The notes beneath the pieces were generated by a model. The model saw only the letters and a list, made by a program, of their open reading frames with translations, did no database searches and was not told the DNA's origin. Position numbers and translations under genes: made by a program. 64,000 nt of DNA. Origin: Longimicrobiales bacterium (GTDB lineage: Bacteria > Gemmatimonadota > Gemmatimonadetes > Longimicrobiales > Gaopeijiaceae). Location of the stretch: positions 100,018-164,017 of the forward strand of contig JAQWPM010000007.1 of the NCBI GenBank assembly GCA_029245345.1, read 5' to 3'. Below, piece by piece: positions 45,365 to 53,905 of this stretch (position 1 is the stretch's first letter; every line of letters begins with the position of its first letter).

Positions 45365-45541
45365 TCACGGCTCCTGAGGTTCTAACTCGAAGATCGTCTC
45401 TAGGAACCCAGAGACCCCCAGGGCCACCAGAATCGTGAGGATCGCGAAGAGCCATAAAAGGCCCGGGGCCTGGGCCTTCGCGACCTGATCCGCCTCGACT
45501 TCTTCGCAGGTGTCGACGTTCAGGAACCTCGCTCCGACCAT
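45365..45541 (-). CDS. 58-residue single-span membrane protein upstream of fdhD
   Basis: This short frame encodes MVGARFLNVDTCEEVEADQV, one transmembrane helix (residues about 28-49, rich in Leu, Ile and Val) and an acidic tail, FELEPQEP. Its TGA precedes the fdhD GTG by one base and an in-frame stop lies just before its ATG. A short N-terminal domain with NVDTCEE may face the cytoplasm. I infer a real gene from the topology and tight spacing; ribosome-binding signal is weak. Confidence 0.55.
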   Translation of the reverse strand: MVGARFLNVDTCEEVEADQVAKAQAPGLLWLFAILTILVALGVSGFLETIFELEPQEP

Positions 45542-45747
45542 TCACTCGACGAGCGCGTCGCTGGTCTTCGACATGGGGACCTCATGGCATTCAGGTGGGT
45601 CACGACGCTGTACGATGGCTGGAGTGGGTCGACGACGCCACCGTGCTTCGGTCTTACGCCGGGGTGGCCAGTCGACGATATTCTCCTGTTCCATCCGTGG
45701 CGGCACGCCACTCGTGTGACTCTTCTGGGCCCTACTCCGGATGGACT

Positions 45748-47724
45748 GTGGAAACCCCGAACTCTTCTAGCCAGAACGGCCCAGAGCGTGGTCACGACGC
45801 GACGTCCGACGAATGGACCGTCGAGAAGGCCGCTGATTTGTACGGCGTCCGGGATTGGGGCGGTGGGTATTTCGGCGTTACCCCAGAAGGCACTGTGGCC
45901 GTTCACCCGAACGGGGACCCGACCAAGGGCATCGACCTCCACGCCGTGGTCACTGGCCTCGCTGCACGTGACCTGAACGCCCCGATCGTACTTCGCTTCC
46001 CAGGCATCCTCGAGCACCGAATGTCGGCACTCCGGACCGCATTCGATGGAGCGATCGAGGAGTTGGAGTATGACGGACCGTATTCAGGCCTCTACCCCAT
46101 CAAGGTCAACCAAGAACGGCACGTCTGCGAAGCCATACGCGATCTTGGTGGACGCCTCGGGTTCGGCCTTGAAGTCGGTTCCAAGCCCGAACTCCTTGCG
46201 GGCCTCGCTCTGACCGAGGGCATGAACGGAATGCCCCTCGTCTGCAACGGCTTCAAAGACAAAGAATACGTCGAGACGGTGATCATCGCCGCCAAAATGG
46301 GCCGAAATATCATCCCGGTCGCAGAGCAGGCGCATGAAGTGCGGCTCATCACAGCCTCCGCACGACTTCATGACGTGACGCCCCATTTCGGCATTCGGGC
46401 GAAACTCGCAGCGCCGGGGCTCGGCCGATGGGCCGGGTCCTCCGGCTTTCGCAGCAAATTCGGCCTGACCGTGGGAGAGATTCTGCACGCGGTAGAGTAC
46501 CTCGAGCGTGAGGAAATGCTCGACGGTCTCAAGATGCTCCACTGCCACATGGGCTCGCAGGTCTTCGACATCCGGGCGGTGAAATATATGGTGGCCGAAT
46601 TGGCTCACCTCTACGTGGAACTCGTCCGGCGTGGGGCACCCCTCGACACACTCGACATCGGTGGGGGGCTGGGAATCGATTATGACGGGTCGTCATCCGC
46701 TACCGAATCTTCGATCAACTACTCCCTCGATCAGTACGCCGCAGACGTAGTTCATCGAATCAAGTCGATCTGCGACGAGGCAGGCGTCGCGCACCCCCAG
46801 ATCATGAGTGAATCGGGCCGAGCCCTCGTCGCGCACTCCAGCGTCCTCGTGTGTGAAGTACTCGGTACCCGGACGTTTCCGGCGGAACCAGATATGGCCC
46901 TGGTTCAACGCGCCCTCGATGAAGAGTCGCCGACACAACCGCTTCTGGACGCCTACGACGCTTACCTAACGCGCGACAGCGGCGACCTGTTCGAGGTCTA
47001 CGCCGATGCTGAGCACGCGCTCGCCGAGGCGACCAACCTGTTCAACCTCGGCTATATGAGCATCTACGCGCGGGCGGCATGCGAAGAGCTCTATTGGTCG
47101 ATCGGACGTACCATGCTCGATCGGCGCGGAGATGATCTTCCAGAAGAGCTCGAGAACCTCCCGGATCGTCTGGCGGATATCTACTTCTTGAATCTCAGCG
47201 TCTTCCAATCGCTGCTGGACTCATGGGGCATTGATCAGCTCTTCCCCATCATGCCCATCCACCGCCTGAGCGAAGAACCTGCCCGCCGCGGGGTCCTCGC
47301 TGACATCACGTGCGACTCGGACGGGCGTATTGAACGCTTCGCGGGGGGTGACAGTCACAAGAGCACACTCGAGTTGCACAGCCATGGGCAAGCCGGAGAT
47401 AGCACCGACCCTTATTACGTCGGGGTCTTCCTAACGGGAGCCTACCAGGAGGCCCTCGGCGACCTCCACAACCTCCTAGGGGACACACACGCCGTCCATG
47501 TGGAACTGGCTGATAACGGTCGTTGGCGCATCGATCATGTCGTGGAAGGCGAGACGATACGTGACGTCCTCGCGCATGTGCAGTATGACACGGAGGACAT
47601 CCGGCGCCGCATCCGCAGCGATATTGAAGCGTCCATCGAAGCCAACCGCATCACGATCGACGAGGGCAAAGCCCTCCGGCGTTTCCTGGACGACTCGCTC
47701 CAGGGCTACACCTACCTGGAGTAG
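45748..47724 (+). CDS. speA: biosynthetic arginine decarboxylase
   Basis: This PLP enzyme makes agmatine from arginine for polyamine synthesis. The fold-III signature is present: PLP lysine in YPIKVNQERHVCEAI, LHCHMGSQ, DIGGGLGIDYDG, and the second-subunit Cys in DITCDSDGRIE. The GTG at 45748 gives 658 residues, the length of E. coli SpeA; the open frame extends to 45595, but that extension looks noncoding. It ends GYTYLE, typical of the family. Confidence 0.94.
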   Translation: METPNSSSQNGPERGHDATSDEWTVEKAADLYGVRDWGGGYFGVTPEGTVAVHPNGDPTKGIDLHAVVTGLAARDLNAPIVLRFPGILEHRMSALRTAFDGAIEELEYDGPYSGLYPIKVNQERHVCEAIRDLGGRLGFGLEVGSKPELLAGLALTEGMNGMPLVCNGFKDKEYVETVIIAAKMGRNIIPVAEQAHEVRLITASARLHDVTPHFGIRAKLAAPGLGRWAGSSGFRSKFGLTVGEILHAVEYLEREEMLDGLKMLHCHMGSQVFDIRAVKYMVAELAHLYVELVRRGAPLDTLDIGGGLGIDYDGSSSATESSINYSLDQYAADVVHRIKSICDEAGVAHPQIMSESGRALVAHSSVLVCEVLGTRTFPAEPDMALVQRALDEESPTQPLLDAYDAYLTRDSGDLFEVYADAEHALAEATNLFNLGYMSIYARAACEELYWSIGRTMLDRRGDDLPEELENLPDRLADIYFLNLSVFQSLLDSWGIDQLFPIMPIHRLSEEPARRGVLADITCDSDGRIERFAGGDSHKSTLELHSHGQAGDSTDPYYVGVFLTGAYQEALGDLHNLLGDTHAVHVELADNGRWRIDHVVEGETIRDVLAHVQYDTEDIRRRIRSDIEASIEANRITIDEGKALRRFLDDSLQGYTYLE

Positions 47725-47766
47725 TCAGCGCGGGTGCGAAAACGAAGTCCGCCGCCCCGGACGCGG

Positions 47767-49131
47767 CTACCTAGGCAGCCGCGTCGGCATGTCCGCCACG
47801 ACGTAGGCGATCACGGCCATGGTCGCGACACACAGCGCGACCTCGTCCGGCGAAAGCTTGTCGAGCGTGTCCGCGTCGGTGTGGTGATACCAGAAGTACT
47901 TGGTGCCGTCGACATTGAGCCCCATGCCCGGTACGCCCGTCTGCATGAGCGGGCCGATATCCGCGCCACCTCCACCACGGGTGATCGTCCCCGACCCGAT
48001 CCGGTCCAGCAGCGTGCCGATCTCGGTCATCATGGCGAACGCTTCGTCCGAGCCCGTGAAGCCGAATCCGGAGGGCTTGAAGACACCACCGTCGGACTCC
48101 ATGGCCAGCACGTGATCTTCGTCCGCGTGCTGACGCGCATACTCCGGGCCGCCGGGTCCACCATTCTCTTCACTCGTCCACCCCACGACGCGCACCGTAC
48201 GACGCGGACGTAGGCCGAGCTCCTTCATGAGTCGAACGGCTTCCCAAGCAGCGACCACGCCGCCCATGTCGTCCATGGCGCCCTGACCTACGTCCCATGA
48301 ATCGGTGTGTCCGCCGAGGACGACCACCTCGTTGGGGAATTCAGAGCCGGTGATCTCCGCCATGACATTCCGGGACGGAGCGTCCGGGAGCGTCTGCGCC
48401 TCCATGCTGAGGTGCAGTTCCACGCGCTCTCCCCGATCGACCATGCGATGGATCATCTCGGCATCTTCCACCGTAATGGCAGCGTGTGGAATCTTGGTTA
48501 CGTCGTCTGCGTAGTTCGAGTTTCCGGTGTGCGGAGTCTGCTGCGAATAGGGCGTCACGGACCGAATGATGCTGGCCGCGGCTCCGACGCGTCCCGCTGC
48601 GATGGCGCCCTGGCTTCGGTACGCGACCGTCGCACCGTAGCTGGTGAACGGTACGTCGAAGAGCACGATCTTGCCGTGGGCTTCATCGGCCCGAACGGTG
48701 AGCTCAGCAAAGTCGCTCACGACCATGACCTCGGCCCGGATACCGCCCGGGGGTGTTCCGATGCTCCCACCCAGCCCCAGCATAGGAAGCTCACGCGGCC
48801 GCGGCAGGATCATGTGCAGAGACTCTTTCCCACGCACCCAGTGTGGGATGAGAAGGTGATCGGCTTGGACGTTGTCGAGCCCGTCAGCCTCCATCTGCTC
48901 CAAGATCCAGTCATGTGCATTCTCGAGCGCGACTGAACCCGCCACACGGGCGCCAAAGAGGTCGACCACCTCACCCAGCCGCGTATAGGCGTCATCATTG
49001 GCGGTCGCGGCATCGATCAGGCGATTCGCAGCATCCCGATACGCGTTGGCGATCTCCTGCGACTCGACGTGAGCCGGCGTGAGAGTGAGCGCAGCGACGG
49101 CAACGAGCGAGAAGAAACGAATGAGCTTCAC
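47767..49131 (-). CDS. secreted M28-family metallopeptidase (carboxypeptidase Q-like)
   Basis: The 454-residue protein has a signal peptide (FFSLVAVAALTLTPAHVES). A PA insert domain (about residues 130-250) precedes the M28 zinc domain: VVLGGHTDSWDVGQGAMDD with metal-binding His and Asp, SEENGGPGG carrying the catalytic and metal Glu residues, and a later FWYHHTDADTLDKLS. It probably degrades extracellular peptides or dipeptides. It is convergent with speA. Confidence 0.9.
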   Translation of the reverse strand: MKLIRFFSLVAVAALTLTPAHVESQEIANAYRDAANRLIDAATANDDAYTRLGEVVDLFGARVAGSVALENAHDWILEQMEADGLDNVQADHLLIPHWVRGKESLHMILPRPRELPMLGLGGSIGTPPGGIRAEVMVVSDFAELTVRADEAHGKIVLFDVPFTSYGATVAYRSQGAIAAGRVGAAASIIRSVTPYSQQTPHTGNSNYADDVTKIPHAAITVEDAEMIHRMVDRGERVELHLSMEAQTLPDAPSRNVMAEITGSEFPNEVVVLGGHTDSWDVGQGAMDDMGGVVAAWEAVRLMKELGLRPRRTVRVVGWTSEENGGPGGPEYARQHADEDHVLAMESDGGVFKPSGFGFTGSDEAFAMMTEIGTLLDRIGSGTITRGGGGADIGPLMQTGVPGMGLNVDGTKYFWYHHTDADTLDKLSPDEVALCVATMAVIAYVVADMPTRLPR

Positions 49132-49226
49132 TGTGACGACTCCAACGAGTTGAGGCGTGGGCCTCAGTGTATGAACGAGGCTGCCAGCCTCGCCCGCTTC
49201 CAGCGGGGTGTCAAGAATCCGAGTAG
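49132..49226. other. intergenic sequence with two tandem small hairpins
   Basis: Upstream of the peptidase gene, GAGGCT/AGCCTC and CCCGCT/AGCGGG inverted repeats occur back to back. No coding sequence is supported. Confidence 0.45.
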
Positions 49227-49433
49227 GGCGCGATTGTTGGCGCGCTGGTCCTTTGCAATGAACTCCGCCGCTGGAGGTGCCGGGGGAAGGTGGACCACGA
49301 CTGGATCTACGACATGACCGACGGCTTTGACGGCATCGGGCCGGTACTCATAGACGACTTCCACGTCACGGAGACGGGGAACCGCGCCATTGCGGAGCGC
49401 ATCCACACGGTCCTTTCGCTGGACGGGGGGTAG
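49227..49433 (+). pseudogene. C-terminal remnant of an SGNH/GDSL hydrolase
   Basis: An open stretch, with no start and closed upstream by a TAG at 49224, reads ...VDHDWIYDMTDGFDG, then LIDDFHVTETGNRAIAERI and a stop. The DDFH-x-T-x-x-GNRxIAE pattern matches the terminal Asp-x-x-His catalytic block of SGNH hydrolases. The rest of the hydrolase is absent, so this is a decayed or truncated gene. Confidence 0.55.
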
Positions 49434-49865
49434 CGGGTCGGTGTTGGCCCCATGAGGATCGTCTCCCTCATCACCGATCCGCCCGTTGGCTCCGCCACCC
49501 TGCAGCACCTCGAACTCCCGCACACACCGTGGATAGCGTCTGGCCAGATGCTGAGTCCCCTGCTCGGGACCGATGTTCAACCATTCGGTCAGGGCATCGA
49601 CCCGGATCGCGGGGCTTTCATCCTGATCGTCGACTGCCCGGCAACGACCGCGGCTCGCTGATTATTCGATGGCGGAGAAGCCGGCAAATTCCAGAGTATT
49701 AGCTGTCAGCGGCGGCGACGGGGGTCCGACAGCCGATCATGGTCACCACGCTCGTGCCGACGAGGGCGAGGACGGGGACGGGGACGGGGCGCCCTGACGG
49801 GATGGGCCCTTTTAGGGACTCGGCTTGCCTTCGGATCTAGTCTCCGCGGGCGTAGTTCAAGGAAC
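49434..49865 (-). pseudogene. possible decayed lipoprotein gene (low confidence)
   Basis: On the minus strand, a lipoprotein-like segment ALVGTSVVTMIGCRTP (about 49700-49790) ends at a TAA. A second frame continues with FAGFSAIE, and another open stretch (DDQDESPAIRVDALTEWL) continues to about 49430. The pieces suggest one gene broken by stops or frameshifts, but no family is recognised. The rest of this gap holds a GGGGAC-rich short tandem repeat near 49769. Confidence 0.3.
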
Positions 49866-49901
49866 AAAAAGCCGGGAGCCCGCTTCTGCGGACTCCCGGC
49901 T
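49866..49901 (-). terminator. Rho-independent terminator of the LVIVD gene
   Basis: A GCCGGGAG/CTCCCGGC stem with an inner CCGC/GCGG helix lies 20 bases past the stop at 49921. On the minus strand it is followed by TTTTTG. Confidence 0.85.
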
Positions 49902-49920
49902 TGTATGCCCCGCTAGGTGA

Positions 49921-51939
49921 CTACGCTCCGGCAAGCCCTCGGACCGCGTCAGCCAACATCCGCATCTTGTCCGCGTCCCGAGACTGACCGGCGGCGTCCT
50001 CGATCTGGGATGCGAGCCCCCGCAGCGCGTCCGCCTGCACGGAGTCCGAGGCTCCTTCAGCACCGCTCAGCGCATTGCGGACATCGGTCACCCAACCCTG
50101 GCTCACCGCCCGTGACCGCTCGAGCTGGTCTACGTAGGCACGGGCCAGCGCGAAGGTGAACGGCCACTCGAGGATCGGCTGTCCCTGCGAATTGAGTTCG
50201 TCGAGCACGACCGAGTTGGCCGCATCGATCTCATTCTGCGAAATCGCTTCGCTTGCGACCAACTCGAAGATGTCGAGCCCACGGGCAATCTCGGAGCTCA
50301 CGAGCAGACCGTTGTACCAGTAGATGGACCAGCTGCCGCCGGCTCCCATCGTGTTCGCGTCGGACGGCCCCCGATCGTGAAACGCAATCTCCACCGGATT
50401 GCTCGGATCAGTCCAATCGAAGATCGAGATGCCGCCCTGATACCAAGACTGAACCATGATGTCGCGACCGGGGATCGGAATGAGTGATCCGTTGTGCGCC
50501 ACGCAGTTCTCGAACGATGTCTGCGGCGCCGGCATCTTATAGTAGGACGTGAAGTTCAGATCGCTGCCATCGATGGTAAAGATGGCGTTCGCACCCCACT
50601 CCTTGGGATCCGTCGCCCTGCACTTCGGACCACCACCACCACCCCACTCGTCCGTGAACACGACCTGCGTTCCGTCATTGTTGAACGTCGCCGAATGCCA
50701 GTACGAGAAGTTCGAATCCGCCACCGCTGCTAGGCGCGTCGGGTTCGTTGGGTCCGAAATATCGAGGAGAAGCCCGTACCCTTCGCACGCACCACCGGCC
50801 ATCCCGATCGCGGGGAAGACGGTGATGTCGTGGCACTGCGTCGGGCCACGCTCGGCCAGTTCGCTTCCGCCAGTCATTGCCTCGAACATCCGGGGCAGGT
50901 ATTCACGGAATGAAGCGCTGTCTGCGGCGTTCGGCGTGGTGCCCCCACGTGCGCGCATGATGCTGTCGATCTGCATGTTGGCGAACCCATCAGGAAGAAC
51001 GATCGACTGACTCCCGATCTGGGCGATGAACTTTCCCGCGGCACGAGCATCCTCGATCGCCTTGAGATCATCCGGCGCGAGGCCGTGGGACTCAGGCGCG
51101 ACCAAATCGTCGAAAATGCGAGGAGAACTCACGATCGCCGCATTCTCCGGGTTCGCTAGAGGCACCTGAATCACCTCGATGCGGAAGAGGGCCGAGTTCG
51201 GATCCTCTTCCGGCATCAGGCTCGAGCAGCCTTCCAGCTCCTCCGCCGGACGCACCGGAGCGGATCCCGATACGTAGATGTACACGTTCTCGTCGTCGTT
51301 CGGATCTTCGAGCACCGTGTGTGTGTGCGAGCCACGGCACGTCTGGACGTTGGCGACGTACTCGGGGTTCCGGATGTCGGTGATGTCGAAAATGCGAATG
51401 CCACGCAGGCGGTGATGACTGACTGCTTCCTGGACACCCCCGCCAGCGCAGTCGAGCCGGCCCGTCATACCTTCGCCGGAGATGAAGAGCAGGTCGCCAT
51501 ACACCGAGACGTCACTCTGGGACGCAGGGCACACGAAGGTGATCACCGTTTCCGGCTCACCGGGGTTCGCGATGTCCCAGATCTGGACGCCGTCGTAGTT
51601 CCCCTGGATCGCATAATTGCCGGAGAAGGCGAGGTCCGAGTTCGTCTTCCCCACGAACGGATCAGGAGGAGGCGTTCGCGACACGACGCGCATATTCCAC
51701 ACGGCCTCTTCGGCATCAAACAGACCCGGTTCCAAGCCGACACGCGGATCAGGGCTCGGCGAATTCACGGTGAGCGGCTGCGCCGCCATGGATGGAGCCG
51801 CGCTCGAGAGCATCGCGGACGGGGCTGAAGCGCCGCCGCACCCCGCGACGAGCATCAGACCCGGCAGCAGCACGCCGAGCCGTGGAAGGGAGGGCCGGGG
51901 CCGGGAGTCTCCCCGGTTTTCGATGTTACTCAGATTCAT
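49921..51939 (-). CDS. LVIVD-repeat lipoprotein, probable beta-propeller
   Basis: The ATG at 51939 (672 residues) gives a lipoprotein signal (LPGLMLVAGCGGAS); the longer frame to 52110 overlaps DUF305 and is not used. Repeats of the LVIVD type are visible: DGVQIWDIANPGEPE, RGIRIFDITDIRNPEYV, YGLLLDISDPTNPTRLA and GISIFDWTDPSNPVEI, forming a beta-propeller-like domain. The C-terminal 90 residues are helical. It is exported to the envelope; function unknown. It lies 34 bases downstream of a DUF305 gene. Confidence 0.88.
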   Translation of the reverse strand: MNLSNIENRGDSRPRPSLPRLGVLLPGLMLVAGCGGASAPSAMLSSAAPSMAAQPLTVNSPSPDPRVGLEPGLFDAEEAVWNMRVVSRTPPPDPFVGKTNSDLAFSGNYAIQGNYDGVQIWDIANPGEPETVITFVCPASQSDVSVYGDLLFISGEGMTGRLDCAGGGVQEAVSHHRLRGIRIFDITDIRNPEYVANVQTCRGSHTHTVLEDPNDDENVYIYVSGSAPVRPAEELEGCSSLMPEEDPNSALFRIEVIQVPLANPENAAIVSSPRIFDDLVAPESHGLAPDDLKAIEDARAAGKFIAQIGSQSIVLPDGFANMQIDSIMRARGGTTPNAADSASFREYLPRMFEAMTGGSELAERGPTQCHDITVFPAIGMAGGACEGYGLLLDISDPTNPTRLAAVADSNFSYWHSATFNNDGTQVVFTDEWGGGGGPKCRATDPKEWGANAIFTIDGSDLNFTSYYKMPAPQTSFENCVAHNGSLIPIPGRDIMVQSWYQGGISIFDWTDPSNPVEIAFHDRGPSDANTMGAGGSWSIYWYNGLLVSSEIARGLDIFELVASEAISQNEIDAANSVVLDELNSQGQPILEWPFTFALARAYVDQLERSRAVSQGWVTDVRNALSGAEGASDSVQADALRGLASQIEDAAGQSRDADKMRMLADAVRGLAGA

Positions 51940-51973
51940 GGAATCGTCCTGGAAGGAGTCGCGAGCCTTTGGC

Positions 51974-52660
51974 TCACAAGGGAACGTTGGAGAGCGCGTC
52001 GAGCATCCGCTGCATTCGAGCCACTTCGCTCGTCTGATCGGCTTGGATGTCGGACGCGAGTTTAAATACGAAATCGTCTTGTGCAGCGCCGTCAGCTTCG
52101 AAGAGATCACCCACCATCGTTACCGCGCCGTTGTGGTGCTGAATCATGTACCGAAGGAAGAGCGTGTCATACTCGCGACCGCGTGAGGCGGTGAGTTCGT
52201 CCAGCTGCCCTTGGGACAACATGCCCGTCATATGCATCATGGGGCCGTCCATCGGCATCACGTGGCCGGACTCTCCCACCTCTGGCACCGGCAGGCCGCG
52301 TTCACGCAGCCAGCGCTGCATCACCCATATCTCGTCCTTTTGGGCATTGATGATCCGCGCCGTGAGCGTTCGGATCGCATCGCTCGCGCCATGCGTGGGG
52401 GCCATGCCCGACATCACAAGAGCCTGAGCGTGGTGGTGGATCATCCCCGACATGAAGCGGACGTCCGCGTCGTTCACGTCGAGGAGCGCACTGTCGGCTC
52501 GGGCGTTATAGAGGGCTTCCAGGCGCTCCAGCTCAGTGTCGGTGGCAGGGCGCTGGACGCTGGATGTGGACCCAGGCGCCCCACCCGTGGCACAAGCAAC
52601 GGGGATGGCAGCAATCAGGGCCAAAAGCGAAGTGCGAAGCGTCGCGCGAAGCGTGCTCAT
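51974..52660 (-). CDS. DUF305-family lipoprotein
   Basis: The start at 52660 (228 residues) yields a lipoprotein signal ending AAIPVAC. The DUF305 ferritin-like four-helix domain is evident from DVRFMSGMIHHHAQALVMSG and RYMIQHHNGAVTMV, rich in Met and His and thought to bind metal, possibly copper. It forms an operon with the LVIVD protein and is divergent from the GlcG-like gene. Confidence 0.9.
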   Translation of the reverse strand: MSTLRATLRTSLLALIAAIPVACATGGAPGSTSSVQRPATDTELERLEALYNARADSALLDVNDADVRFMSGMIHHHAQALVMSGMAPTHGASDAIRTLTARIINAQKDEIWVMQRWLRERGLPVPEVGESGHVMPMDGPMMHMTGMLSQGQLDELTASRGREYDTLFLRYMIQHHNGAVTMVGDLFEADGAAQDDFVFKLASDIQADQTSEVARMQRMLDALSNVPL

Positions 52661-52813
52661 GATCTCGTCCGAGGCGGCGTTCAACGGGCCGCCAAGTATA
52701 TCGAAGCGGATGGGGACAAGCGACTGGCAAGGTGGTCGGCCGTTGCCCACCACGCTCGAGTCCGCGAACGTGGCCCCTTACACGATTCGGAACATCCAAG
52801 AGGGTCACTCGTC

Positions 52814-53290
52814 ATGAAGTTGCTTACGATTCACCGCACGCTGGCGCTCGCCGCGTCCTTGATCGCCGTTCTCGGAACCCGCCCCGCAGAGGCGCAGCTG
52901 ACCATGGCGCAGGCCCAGCAAGCCGTCGACGCTGCCGAGGCCGAAGCCCGAGAAAACGGCTGGAATCTCACGATCTATGTGGCCGACGCCGAGGGCGTCC
53001 CGATGTACCTTCGCCGCATGGACGAGGCGAACCCCCGAACCACGGACATCGTTCGGATGAAGGTGGTCGCCGTGCTCGAAACGGGCGGGACGTCGGGCGC
53101 GTACGGGCAGGGTCTGGCCGCGGGCACTCAGGACTCGATTCCAGGTGCGATCCACTACGAAGGCGGGATCCCGATCATTATGAACGGAGAAATCGTCGGA
53201 GCGATGGCCGCGAGCGGAGCGCGGGGATCCGAGGACGCGCAGGTAGTTCGGGTCGGGCTGGCGGCGATTGGGGCCGAGCCAGCCGGCTGA
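52814..53290 (+). CDS. secreted GlcG/HbpS-family (DUF336) protein
   Basis: The ATG at 52814 (158 residues) gives a signal peptide (LALAASLIAVLGTRPAEAQ) and avoids an antisense-like extension. The Heme-degr/GlcG domain follows: AVDAAEAEARENGWNLTIYVADAEGVPMYLRRMDEA and IPIIMNGEIVGAMAASGA. Such proteins bind heme or small ligands; the precise role is unknown. Confidence 0.87.
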   Translation: MKLLTIHRTLALAASLIAVLGTRPAEAQLTMAQAQQAVDAAEAEARENGWNLTIYVADAEGVPMYLRRMDEANPRTTDIVRMKVVAVLETGGTSGAYGQGLAAGTQDSIPGAIHYEGGIPIIMNGEIVGAMAASGARGSEDAQVVRVGLAAIGAEPAG

Positions 53291-53325
53291 GGCAAATCTG
53301 GCGGACGTCCCCGAGCCAACTGACG

Positions 53326-53358
53326 AGGCCCCTCAACGCGCTGAGCGCTGAGGGGCCT
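53326..53358 (+). terminator. hairpin after the GlcG-like gene
   Basis: A perfect 10-bp stem (AGGCCCCTCA, loop 13 bases) lies 36 bases past the stop. It lacks a run of T, so termination is plausible but not certain. Confidence 0.45.
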
Positions 53359-53371
53359 TGCTGCCTGATAG

Positions 53372-53418
53372 CGCCCCGCCAAGGACTCGAACCCCGAACC
53401 TACTGATTAAGAGTCAGT
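53372..53418 (-). other. tRNA-Lys(CTT) 3'-half fragment, probable attachment-site scar
   Basis: On the minus strand the sequence forms an anticodon arm (ACTGA-CTCTTAA-TCAGT, anticodon CTT), variable loop, T-arm with TTCGAGT loop and a 3' acceptor strand. No matching 5' acceptor strand or D-arm lies upstream, so it is not a complete tRNA gene. 3'-half tRNA repeats are the usual product of integration by tRNA-targeting tyrosine recombinases. It marks the left edge of the accessory cassette. Confidence 0.7.
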
Positions 53419-53610
53419 CGGATGAGGCCCCGAATACGCGGCGGTCCCGCGTGTCGCGGACTCTGGACGCAAGCCACCTGTGTGCTGAGCGGGCCGGACG
53501 GGGGTCTCCGATGTCGAGCCTGACCGAAGCTCCCCGGAGCCGGCAGTCAGGAATCGTCGGTGGATTCCAAGCCTTTGCCTTTGTTGTAGGGGGTCCACTC
53601 TTCGTATCGG

Positions 53611-53811
53611 TCAAGCCAGTTCGTGGCCAGTGAAAGCGCCCTTTTCGTGGCCGAAGAGAATCCCCTCGGCCAGACCTTCGGGAAGCGCTCCGCAGTTCAC
53701 GGCAACGAACGGCTCAGCCGAGCGAGGGCTACCAGGATCAATCGCCCTCGCGAACCATTCCTTTCCGGTGCCGGACTCTCCCTCAACGAGAACAGAATGT
53801 CGTAGACCCAC
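53611..53811 (-). pseudogene. fragment of a sigma54-dependent transcriptional activator (AAA+ domain)
   Basis: About 55 residues of the central domain are recognisable: [18 protein letters not shown] (Walker A), [15 protein letters not shown] and [12 protein letters not shown]. The latter contains the sigma54-contacting GAFTGA motif, which is broken after GAFTG. There is no Walker B, no receiver and no DNA-binding domain, so it is a relic. Immediately downstream another frame closes with [19 protein letters not shown] and a stop, an unrecognised C-terminal tail. Confidence 0.7.
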
Positions 53812-53858
53812 TCACCTTTGGAGTGCATGGCGCCCAGGGGGCTGGCTGGCGCTACAGG

Positions 53859-53880
53859 AGCCACAGCAAGTATTGTGGCT
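53859..53880 (+). promoter_or_regulatory. 7-bp inverted repeat upstream of the NDH-2 gene
   Basis: AGCCACA and TGTGGCT are separated by eight bases, 25 bases upstream of the ATG at 53906 and next to an AT-rich stretch (GATATCTTAAAT). This could be an operator for the following gene. Confidence 0.35.
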
Positions 53881-53905
53881 GATATCTTAAATCTTGGAAG
53901 CCCTG

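Noticed and set aside
45520..46017. 165-codon minus-strand frame opposite the speA start
   Set aside because: No recognisable motif and it overlaps conserved SpeA coding sequence; the 58-residue frame beside fdhD is the better small-gene candidate.
49769..49789. GGGGAC short tandem repeat
   Set aside because: Only about three copies in a GC-rich gap; too short to call a repeat element.
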